From DYRB01 sp963802205 (GTDB lineage: Bacteria; Pseudomonadota; Gammaproteobacteria; Chromatiales; Chromatiaceae), in contig CAWDHW010000006.1 of the NCBI GenBank assembly GCA_963802205.1, positions 124,001-188,000 of the forward strand: a stretch of DNA of 64,000 nt, given 5' to 3'. The notes under the pieces were generated by a model that had not been told where the DNA came from, searched no databases, and saw only the letters and a list, made by a program, of their open reading frames with translations. Positions 8,748-16,134 of this stretch are shown one piece after another. Within the stretch, counting starts at the first letter, position 1, and every line of letters starts with the position of its first letter. The translations under genes were made by a program, and so were the position numbers.

Positions 8748-8871
8748 CGTTACCGGTGTACCGGAGTGCCCATGGTTGCTGCCTCTTGCGGGTACTCGCG
8801 TTGGTACCTGGCCCGCTCATCGTCGTCCAGGTCCGCGTAGATTTCGATAAAGAGCAGGCGGCTACTTTTTT
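8748..8871 (-). pseudogene. Remnant of an Rpn-type (PD-(D/E)XK) nuclease/transposase C-terminal part
   Basis: Read on the minus strand, this stretch gives LLFIEIYADLDDDERARYQ followed by REYPQEAATMG and a stop. That acidic, Arg/Tyr-rich pattern resembles the C-terminal third of Rpn family recombination-promoting nucleases. No start codon or catalytic core is present, so only a scrap remains. The assignment rests on pattern memory and is moderate. Confidence 0.45.
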
Positions 8872-8924
8872 CCGCGCACAAACGCCACGCGACCTAGCGG
8901 GCGGGGTCAGGGGGAGGGGATCGG

Positions 8925-8954
8925 TTGACAATCAGGAGGTTGAAATTGTGTAAT
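8925..8954 (+). promoter_or_regulatory. Sigma-70-type promoter of hicAB
   Basis: TTGACA (8925-8930), 18 bases, then TGTAAT (8949-8954). Transcription would start near 8961, past both the AGGAGG at 8934-8939 and the ATG at 8953. A transcript from here would be nearly leaderless for an ATG at 8965 but would keep the strong hicB ribosome-binding site. Confidence 0.6.
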
Positions 8955-8963
8955 GCTACACAA
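8946..8963. promoter_or_regulatory. Inverted-repeat operator overlapping the hicAB -10 box
   Basis: TTGTGTA-ATGC-TACACAA is a perfect 7-4-7 inverted repeat covering the -10 box and the predicted start of transcription. HicB, whose C-terminus looks like a ribbon-helix-helix domain, is the obvious candidate to bind here and repress its own operon. Confidence 0.65.
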
Positions 8964-9153
8964 CATGACCAGCGCGGATCTGATCAGGCGGCTAGAGGCG
9001 GAAGGCTGGGTCCGCGTCGGCGGCAAGGGCGATCACGCCAAGTTCAAGCGCCCGGGCCGCCCCGGGCATGTGGTGGTCCCGCATCCGCGCAAGGACCTAG
9101 CCATTGGGACACTGCGCAACATCTACCGGCAAGCCGGCTGGGAGTGGAGGTAA
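8953..9153 (+). CDS. hicA: HicA family mRNA interferase toxin
   Basis: HicA toxins are small double-stranded-RNA-binding-fold RNases that cut mRNA. The product (66 residues from ATG 8953, 62 from ATG 8965) has the typical SADLIRRLEAEGW start, the catalytic-His context GKGDHAKFKRP and the ending VVPHPRKDLAIGTLRNIYRQAGW. ATG 8953 has AGGAGG 13 bases upstream; ATG 8965 matches the usual family N-terminus, so the start is open. hicB follows after four bases. Confidence 0.9.
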   Translation: MLHNMTSADLIRRLEAEGWVRVGGKGDHAKFKRPGRPGHVVVPHPRKDLAIGTLRNIYRQAGWEWR

Positions 9154-9157
9154 GACG

Positions 9158-9559
9158 ATGATCTACCCGGTCTATGTGCATCTGGGCGATGCCGAGCATG
9201 CCCATGGCGTCACGATCCCGGACTTCCCTGGCTGCTTCTCGGCGGCGGACGACTGGCAGGACCTACCGGCCAAGGTGCAGGAGGCCATCGAGGTCTATTG
9301 CGAAGGCGAGTCGATGACCCTTCCCGACCCGACCCCGCTGGAGGCACTGACCGGGCAGGCGCAGTACGCGGGCGGTGCCTGGCTGCTGGTGGATGTGGAC
9401 CTGTCACGAGTGCGGCCCAAGGCAGTGCGCCTGAACATCTCCTTGCCGGAGACCTTGGTTCGGCGCATCGACACCTATGCCAAGGCGCACCGCCTGACCC
9501 GCTCTGGCTTCCTAGCCCAAGCAGCGGGTCGGGCGATGGGCGCCGAAGAGGCGCGTTGA
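9158..9559 (+). CDS. hicB: HicB family antitoxin with RHH-like DNA-binding tail
   Basis: HicB blocks HicA and usually represses the operon. ATG 9158 is preceded by GGAGGTAAGACG, an excellent ribosome-binding site and better than anything in front of hicA, fitting antitoxin excess. The 133-residue protein has the HicB partial RNase-H-like fold (YPVYVHLGD, VTIPDFPGCFSAADDW) and ends in RLNISLPETLVRRIDTYAK, a ribbon-helix-helix pattern. Upstream starts in frame lie inside hicA and are rejected. Confidence 0.92.
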   Translation: MIYPVYVHLGDAEHAHGVTIPDFPGCFSAADDWQDLPAKVQEAIEVYCEGESMTLPDPTPLEALTGQAQYAGGAWLLVDVDLSRVRPKAVRLNISLPETLVRRIDTYAKAHRLTRSGFLAQAAGRAMGAEEAR

Positions 9560-9618
9560 CAAGCTACATCAAAGCGGTTTGGAAGGGATTTGCGATCACG
9601 CAGATAGCATCGACAGTG

Positions 9619-9706
9619 GTAGGGTGGCCAAGTGTAGCGCCGTCCACCCTCCAGGCTCCGTTGGTTGCGGTTGGCTGGTGGACTGCGCTTTGCTTGTCCA
9701 CCCTAC
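9619..9706. repeat. Inverted pair of 30-bp GTAGGGTGG repeats
   Basis: GTAGGGTGG...GTCCACC at 9619-9648 recurs inverted at 9677-9706 with about six differences (both begin GTAGGGTGG and end GTCCACC on their own strand). Each is itself a weak palindrome. The right copy abuts the methyltransferase remnant. From 9560 to 9618 I see nothing else. Confidence 0.7.
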
Positions 9707-9727
9707 GTCTTCCACTGGGCCGGCGGT

Positions 9728-9850
9728 ATCGGCGGGGATCAGGCCCTCGGGGAAGGGGAAAGTCTCGAAGGTGGTGGTGGGGGTGTAGCGGGGCCGGCCT
9801 TCCAGGCTGGTGCCCATCCGCAACGCCCAAAACTCATGGAACTTCCAGCT
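9728..9850 (-). pseudogene. C-terminal scrap of a class I DNA methyltransferase / type II restriction-modification enzyme
   Basis: The minus-strand reading SWKFHEFWALRMGTSL, then RPRYTPTTTFETFPFPEG, matches the target-recognition/C-terminal signature of large MmeI- or Yee-type adenine methyltransferases (PRYTPTTTFETFPFP is very characteristic). No catalytic NPPY motif or start is present within the gap, and the frame runs into the GTAGGGTGG repeat. It is therefore a decayed remnant. Confidence 0.65.
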
Positions 9851-9935
9851 GGGCGAGGGCCTCGTGGGTCTCCCCGAGGCATTGGACACGCAGCCTCCAT
9901 CGGTTCTGCGATTTGCGATGGAGCCTGGCGAGCCA

Positions 9936-10265
9936 TCAGGCAATCTCGATCAGGCGTTCGCCGGATGCGAGAGCGCGCTCGATGTCCGGTAAGACCTTGT
10001 CGAACCAGCTCAGCAACTCGCGCCGTCTGGTATTGCCGATGCGAACCCATACCACGGCGGCGCCATTTGGGTCGATAGAATGGAGGGTCACGAAGTCTTG
10101 GTCCTTGGTGATAAGGACCGCCGCGGTCGCAACGGCCCGAGCCCAAATCGTGCGGTCGCTTGATTCCATCATATTGCAATCCAATACATGCTCGGCCTGG
10201 TGCCCTCGTTGCGTGAGCCAACGGGCCAGGGCCGGCGGCAGTTGGGCGTCTACCAGAAAGCGCAT
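9936..10265 (-). CDS. DUF5615 family PIN-like toxin
   Basis: The 109-residue product begins MRFLVDAQLPPALARWL, with conserved Asp near the start and an acidic ITKDQDFV block, as in PIN-like RNase folds of the DUF5615/Mut7-C type. Such proteins are regularly partnered by DUF433 antitoxins, and here a DUF433 gene ends two bases upstream. Nuclease activity is inferred from family, not shown. The start chosen gives the family-typical N-terminus; a longer frame extends into the antitoxin gene and is rejected. Confidence 0.85.
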   Translation of the reverse strand: MRFLVDAQLPPALARWLTQRGHQAEHVLDCNMMESSDRTIWARAVATAAVLITKDQDFVTLHSIDPNGAAVVWVRIGNTRRRELLSWFDKVLPDIERALASGERLIEIA

Positions 10266-10267
10266 TT

Positions 10268-10492
10268 TCAAGCCACGCGCAAGACGACGTGATCCGCTTG
10301 TTGCGCCGCGTACTCCAGCGCAGCTGAGATATCGCCATCCTCTAAGTAGGGATAATCGGCCAGGATCTCCTCCCGCGACGCGCCTGCCGCCAGCATATCG
10401 AGCACATCTTTGACGCGAATCCGCATGCCGCGTAGACAGGGCCGACCGCCACAGACCTTCGGGTCTTGGGTAATGCGATCGAAATGGTTCAT
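10268..10492 (-). CDS. DUF433 domain antitoxin
   Basis: The 74-residue protein has the classic DUF433 pattern: RITQDPKVCGGRPCLRGMRI, then a helix-turn-helix-like VLDMLAAGASREEILADYPYLE and a terminal DISAALEYAA helix. It is the first gene of a two-gene operon with the PIN-like toxin. It probably neutralises the toxin and may bind the promoter. No clear promoter boxes were identified upstream. Confidence 0.88.
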   Translation of the reverse strand: MNHFDRITQDPKVCGGRPCLRGMRIRVKDVLDMLAAGASREEILADYPYLEDGDISAALEYAAQQADHVVLRVA

Positions 10493-10588
10493 GTAACGAA
10501 CTCCGCAATCTTAGTTGTTAGCACGAATGCGCCGAGATGGCAGGGATAGCCCTCCAACACAGTGTCTACCACCAGCCGCCTGTTGTAA

Positions 10589-10786
10589 CCAGGCGCGGGG
10601 GCGGACCTTGTTCCGGATGGCGAGCCAGACCTCGAAGGGGGTCTGGGTCGTGATGTCGTGGAAGCGCAGCGCCGAGAGCAGGCAGACCATAGCCCTGGGA
10701 TACCTGCGGGCAACTTCCGCCAGGGCGGCCTGCTCCGACGCCTCGCGATCCGGGAGAGCGTAGAGCCCGCGGGTCCGTGCGAGATC
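10589..10786 (-). pseudogene. Truncated AbiEi-family (type IV) antitoxin
   Basis: The minus strand gives DLARTRGLYALPD and, further on, VCLLSALRFHDITTQTPFEVW, the hallmark stretch of AbiEi-type transcriptional antitoxins. The N-terminal winged-helix part and the C-terminal domain are gone, and no AbiEii toxin lies next to it. The flanks (10493-10588 and 10787-10923) hold nothing else recognisable. Confidence 0.7.
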
Positions 10787-10923
10787 TAAGGATGGATTCT
10801 TGATTTTTGGGCCGTCTCCATGCCCTGAGCATGTTCCAGAATGCCGATGACAGTCAACGGACAACAGAAACCTGGTCTACAGGTACGCTTTTTGCCTCTG
10901 CCGATTTCAGAGAATGACGGCAC

Positions 10924-10941
10924 ACACCAGACCGCTGGTGT
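10924..10941. promoter_or_regulatory. Perfect inverted repeat upstream of yajQ
   Basis: ACACCAG-ACCG-CTGGTGT is a 7-4-7 perfect dyad about 100 bases before yajQ. It could be an operator or part of the leader. A weak promoter follows: TTGGCG at 10952-10957, 16-17 bases, then CACAAT/ACAATC near 10974-10980. Confidence 0.4.
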
Positions 10942-11039
10942 AACGGTGGGTTTGGCGCAGTGGTATCCCGTGCCACAATCCACTATGGTACGCAGCTTTC
11001 TGCCCGGCGTGCCGGGCCAGGTCCAGGCGAGAGGGTGCG

Positions 11040-11522
11040 ATGCCGTCCTTCGATGTGGTGTCCGAGGTCGATCTGCAGGAGGTCCGCAATGCAGTGGACC
11101 AGGCCAACCGGGAACTCTCCACCCGGTTTGACTTTCGCAAGGTCGCGGCCAGCTTTGAGGTCAACGGCGCGGAAATCCAGTTGCGGGCGGAGCAGGAGTT
11201 CCACCTACAGCAGATGATGGATATTCTTCGGCAAAAGCTGGTCAAACGCCAAGTCGATCTGTCTTGCATGGACAACGAGGATGCCATCTGTCACCTGAAC
11301 AGCGCCCGCCAGAAGGTGGTCATTCGCCAGGGCATCGACACCGACACGGCCAAGGACATGGTGAAATCGCTCAAGGCCAGCAAGCTCAAGGTACAGGCCC
11401 AGATCCAGGGCGAACAGGTCCGTGTCACCGGCAAGCAACGCGACGACCTCCAGCAGGCCATGGCGCATCTGCGTGCCGGCGACTGGGGGCGTCCCCTCCA
11501 ATTCAACAACTTCCGCGATTGA
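11040..11522 (+). CDS. yajQ: YajQ family nucleotide-binding protein
   Basis: The 160-residue product is a full-length YajQ (MPSFDVVSEVD start, TRFDF, LRRxD-like internal repeats, ending RPLQFNNFRD). Members bind cyclic di-GMP in Xanthomonas and nucleotides or RNA elsewhere; which applies here cannot be read from sequence. dsbC follows after ten bases, so the two may be co-transcribed. Confidence 0.95.
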   Translation: MPSFDVVSEVDLQEVRNAVDQANRELSTRFDFRKVAASFEVNGAEIQLRAEQEFHLQQMMDILRQKLVKRQVDLSCMDNEDAICHLNSARQKVVIRQGIDTDTAKDMVKSLKASKLKVQAQIQGEQVRVTGKQRDDLQQAMAHLRAGDWGRPLQFNNFRD

Positions 11523-11532
11523 GGTTTTTCAC

Positions 11533-12270
11533 ATGTTTCAAAGCTTTAGACCGCTCGGTACCCTGAGCCTGGTGCTCGCCGCCGGCATCGGCCTCGTTGG
11601 CCCGGTATTCGCCGATGAGGCCGCGACCGTCAAGGCGGCGGTGGCCAAGGCCCTGCCCGAGGTCAAGATCGACAGCGTGGCCCCCGCGCCCATCACCGGG
11701 CTCTACGAGGTCATGATCGGCGGCCAGATCATCTATGTCACCGCAGACGGTCGTTACTTCGTCGATGGTCGCATCGTCGATCTCAAGACCCGCGAGGACC
11801 TCACCGAGCCGCGCATGGCCGCGGTACGCAAGGGGGCCGTCGAGGCCATGGGCGAGGACCAGATGATCATCTTCGGTAACCCCAAGGCAAGCCACACTGT
11901 GACGGTCTTCACCGACATCGACTGCCCGTACTGCGCCAAGATGCACGCCCAGGTGAAGCAGTACGAGGACGAGGGCATCCGCCTGCGTTACATGCTCTAT
12001 CCCCGCGCTGGGGCCAAGTCGCCGTCCTACGACGAGGCGGTCTCGGTGTGGTGCTCGGAGGATCGCAACCAGGCATTGACCGATGCCAAGGCGGGCAAGA
12101 AGATTCCCGCCAAGACCTGCGACAACCCAGTGGACAAGCACATGGCCCTGGCGCGTAAGGTCGGCATCAACGGCACTCCGGCCATCATGCTGGAGAACGG
12201 CGAGATGGTCCCGGGCTATGTGGAGCCCAAGCGCCTGGCGCAGATGATCGCCCGTTCTGCCGTGAAGTAA
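11533..12270 (+). CDS. dsbC: Periplasmic disulfide isomerase DsbC
   Basis: DsbC reshuffles wrong disulfides in periplasmic proteins and is kept reduced by DsbD. ATG 11533 gives a 245-residue precursor with a signal peptide (about residues 1-27, cleavage near VFA-DEA), an N-terminal dimerisation domain and a thioredoxin domain with active site CPYC (Cys131-Cys134) and the cis-Pro loop GTPAIML. Two further cysteines (VWCSED, KTCDN) form the structural pair known in DsbC. An in-frame extension upstream lies inside yajQ and is rejected. Confidence 0.95.
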   Translation: MFQSFRPLGTLSLVLAAGIGLVGPVFADEAATVKAAVAKALPEVKIDSVAPAPITGLYEVMIGGQIIYVTADGRYFVDGRIVDLKTREDLTEPRMAAVRKGAVEAMGEDQMIIFGNPKASHTVTVFTDIDCPYCAKMHAQVKQYEDEGIRLRYMLYPRAGAKSPSYDEAVSVWCSEDRNQALTDAKAGKKIPAKTCDNPVDKHMALARKVGINGTPAIMLENGEMVPGYVEPKRLAQMIARSAVK

Positions 12271-12750
12271 GCTCTGTATCCCGGTCGTACCCATGGGCAG
12301 GGTTGGCGTCGGGCCGATAACGAGGACAGGTTTCTATTCTGCACGGGTGGGCCGGCAGGCATGGTTCCAGACACCTTGTTGCAGAAGATCCTCACCCTCG
12401 GGCCCGTGCAAGACCTGAACACAGGGGCGGGTAGCCACGTTTAGTTCGCCTGCGAACAGGGTGGTGCGGACGCCATCACCCTGGCTCGATCCCCCATACC
12501 CAGTGGGTGCCACGATGCCCCGCTTGAACTCGCGTCGCGCCCAGGGGGGCCGGCGCGGGTCGGCGGTGTGTCATCCTGGATTCGGTAACCTCACTGGTTC
12601 TCCAGGGGAGACCGCGAGTCCCGCAGGCGTCCGGCTCTGCGCAATGGGCTAAAAGGCCCATTGCCGCGCCTTTAGAAGGAACCCCCTTGTCCGCCATCGA
12701 CGACCCGATGGCCCGAGTCCAAGCGCCTACATTGCGCGAAGGGTCACGCC
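12271..12750. other. 480-base gap with one strong hairpin
   Basis: No coding frame here looks real. The one clear structure is GCAATGGGC-TAAAAG-GCCCATTGC at 12641-12664, a perfect 9-bp stem with a six-base loop, about 90 bases before the next gene. It is not followed by a T-run, so it is more likely a leader structure or palindromic repeat than a terminator. No firm promoter was identified for the following glycosidase genes. Confidence 0.6.
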
Positions 12751-15700
12751 ATGACGCATGAAGACCGCCAGCCAGACCAGTCTCCCATCCGCCTCGAAAG
12801 CCCCCCCGGGCTGAGGGTGCAGGTGAATGACAACGGCTCCATCCGCCGTTTCGATTACCAGGACATTATTGTCAATCTGTTCCTGGGCAACGAGGTAGAG
12901 GGCGGTCCGGCGAACCTGTATCTCCGCCGGCTTGGCACGGTGACCGAGGCCGTCCCCTTGCTCGGCCCGCGCAGTCCAGCGGAGGTGCGTTTTGACGGCC
13001 AGGGTTTGACGCTGGCCGGCACCTGGCAGGACATTCGCTTCACCGTCTCGCTGGTCCTGGCGGAGACGGCGCCTGCCTGGTTCTGGCATGTGGCCCTGGA
13101 AAATACCGGCGATGCCGTGGCCACCCTGGACCTGATCTACGCACAGGACCTGGCCCTGGCCCATTACGGCGCGGTGCGCCTCAACGAGTACTACGTCAGC
13201 CAGTACCTCGACCACACCCCGCTGGCCCACCCCGACCGGGGTTGGGTGCTGGCCTCGCGGCAGAATCAGTCCATGGGCGGGCGTAATCCCTGGTGCCTGA
13301 TCGGCTCCCTGGGGGAATGCGTCAGCTATGCGACCGATGCCTTGCAGGTCCATGGGCTCGGGACGCGGGCCGATGGCCTGCCGGGCACCCGCCGCCAGCA
13401 CGAGCATGGGATGGCGGCCTTGCAGGACGCGCCGGTGCAGCTCCCAACCGGCGGACGGGTGGCGCGGGGGTTCTTTGGCTGGATCCAGGCCGACCATCCG
13501 GAGGCGACCTCGGCGGCCGACCTGGCCTGGGTCGAGCGGGCGCTCGCCCTGCCGGAGGCCGTGCGGTTGCAGGGCGCCGACACGGGGGCGTGGCGGAGTG
13601 CCGCCGCGAGCCTGTTCAGCACGGCGCCGCTGCTGGAGGCCCGGGATCTGACGGCGGCTGGGATCGCCGCCCTCTTCGGGACGCGCCTGCGGGAGGTGGA
13701 GCGGGAGGACGGCCGCACCCTGTCGTTCTTCGTGGGCGAGCGCTCCCACGTGGCGACTCAAGGCCAAGGAGCTGAAGGTCCTGCGCCCTCACGGGCAGAT
13801 TCTGCGCACCGGCGGCGGACTGACCCCGGACGAGTCGGCCCTGACTTCCACCTGCTGGATGGCCGGTGTCTTCCACTCGATGGTGACCCAGGGTCACGTC
13901 AGTATCAATCGGTTCCTCTCCACCACCCACGGTTACCTGGGGCTCTTCCGCTCCAACGGTCAACGGCTGTTCGTCGAGATCGACGGCGGCTGGCAGCTCC
14001 TGGACCTGCCCTCCGCCTTCGAGATGAGCCCCCAAGGCTGCCGCTGGTACTACCGGCACGCGGGCGGGCTGATCCGGGTCGAGAGCCTCGCCCCCACGGA
14101 CCGCCATGCCCTCCTGCTGTCTGTGGAGGTCATGGAAGGGGGGCCCCTGCGCTTCCTGCTCTCCAACCATGTCGCGATCAACGGGGACGACGGCTCGGAC
14201 CCGGTCCCGGTGCGCTACGTCCAGGACGACCAGGGCCTTTTTGTCCAGCCCGTCCCCGACTGCGATGTGGGCCGGCGCTTTCCCGAGGGTGGTTTCCGTC
14301 TCGACCCCCTGCCAGGGACCGCCATCGAACGCCTCGGCGGGGACGAGCTGCTGTTTGCCGACGGGCAGTCCCGGGGCCAGCCGTTCCTCTGCCTCATCAC
14401 CTCCCCGGCCCGCTCCATGGGGGTGCGCATCACCGGCTTTCTGGTCCAAGAGCCCGAAGCGGAGCTGATGCCGGAGGGGCGCTATTGGGCCCAGATCACG
14501 GCCGGGCTGCGCCTCAACCCCCCGGTCGGCAGTCCCCTGGCCGAGGAGACGGCGCGGCTTGCCGAGATCCTGCCCTGGCTGGCCCACAATGCGCTGGTGC
14601 ATTACCTGAGCCCCCGTGGTCTGGAGCAGTATTCCGGCGGTGGTTGGGGCACCAGGGACGTCACCCAGGGGCCGGTGGAGATGCTGCTGGCGCTCGGCCG
14701 CCCCGAGCCCGTCCGGGACCTCCTGCTGCGCGTGTTCAAACAGCAGAATCCCGACGGGGACTGGCCCCAATGGTTCATGTTCTTCGAGCGGGAGCGCGGC
14801 ATCAGGCCCGGCGATTCCCACGGCGACATCGTCTTCTGGCCCCTGCTGGCGCTGGCCCAGTACCTCCTGGCCTCGGGGGACGCCGCACTCCTGGACGAGG
14901 ACCTTCCCTTCTTCCATCCCGAGGGCGATGACCGGGCGGAGGTGGCGCCGATCCGCACGCACATCGAACGTGCGCTCGGGGTCATCCGCAACCGCCGCAT
15001 CCCGGGCACCGAGCTGGCCGCCTACGGTCACGGCGATTGGAACGACTCCCTGCAGCCGGTCGATCCCGCCATGCGCGAGCGCCTGTGCAGCGCCTGGTCC
15101 GTGACGCTGCACTTCCACACCCTCTCGACCCTGGCCGCGGCCTTCGGGTATCTGGGGCTCGACGAGGAGGCGGCGTTGTACGGGGCGATGGCGGAGCGGG
15201 TGCGGGCGGACTTCCAGCACCTGCTCATCGTGGACGACACCCTGACCGGATTCGCCGATTTCAACGACCCGGCCAATGTTCGGTACCTGCTCCATCCGCG
15301 CGATCCGGACACCGGCATCTCCTACAGTCTGCTGGCCATGGTGCATGCCATCATCGACGGGCTCTTCACCCCGGAGCAGGCGCGCCGCCATCTCGACCTG
15401 ATCGAGGCCCATCTGCTCGGCCCGGACGGGGCCAGGCTGTTCGACCGGCCCATGGCCTACCGCGGCGGATTGCAGGAGCGGTTTCAGCGGGCGGAGAGCA
15501 GCTCTTTCTTCGGCCGGGAGATCGGGCTCATGTATACCCATGCCCATCTGCGCTATACGGAGGCCCTCTGGCGTTTCGGCGATGCGCCGCGGTTCTTCCG
15601 CGCGCTGTGCCAGACAAACCCCATCGGCATCCATGATCGCGTCCCCGCCGCCACGCCGCGCCAGGCGAATTGCTACTACTCGAGTTCCGACGCGGCCTTC

Positions 15701-16111
15701 ATGGACCGCTATGCGGCCTACGCGGACTATGATCGGGCACTGCGGGGCGAGATCCCCCTGGACGGCGGCTGGCGGGTCTATTCGAGCGGGGCGGGGATCG
15801 GCATGGGGCTGATCCTGCGCTGCCTGCTGGGGCTGCGCCTGGAGCGGGGGCGGCTGGTGATCGATCCGGTGATTCCGCCGGAATTGGACGGACTACAGGC
15901 CGAGCTGGAGTTGGACGGTCATGCCATCGAGGTCACCTACCGCGTCGGCGGCGACGGCTGCGGTCCTGTGACGGTGCGGCTCAATGGACTCCCACTCGCC
16001 TTCCTGAGGGCCGACTCGCCTTATCGCACCGGGGCGGCCGAGATACCGTTGGGTGACTTCCGGGCGGGGCTGACCCCTGGGCCCAACCGCCTCCAGATCG
16101 AACTGGGGTAA
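12751..16111 (+). CDS. GH94-like glycoside phosphorylase (cellobiose-phosphorylase superfamily), +1 frameshift
   Basis: Two frames join into one protein of about 1,119 residues: an N-terminal beta-sandwich part (from ATG 12751), then an (alpha/alpha)6 barrel with GGWGTRDVTQGP near residue 633, YGHGDWNDSL near 762 and a C-terminal RVYSSGAGIGM block. These are landmarks of glycosyltransferase-36/GH94 enzymes, which phosphorolyse beta-glucosides; substrate unknown. The frame switches by +1 between 13741 and 13757; removing one G of GG at 13752-13753 gives HVRLKAKELKVLRPHG. As given the gene is broken; sequencing error is plausible. The next gene is probably in the same operon. Confidence 0.8.
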
Positions 16112-16134
16112 ACGCAGAGAGGGATGAGCCACGC

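Noticed and set aside
12641..12664. Hairpin GCAATGGGC/GCCCATTGC as terminator of dsbC
   Set aside because: It is nearly 400 bases after dsbC and not followed by T residues.
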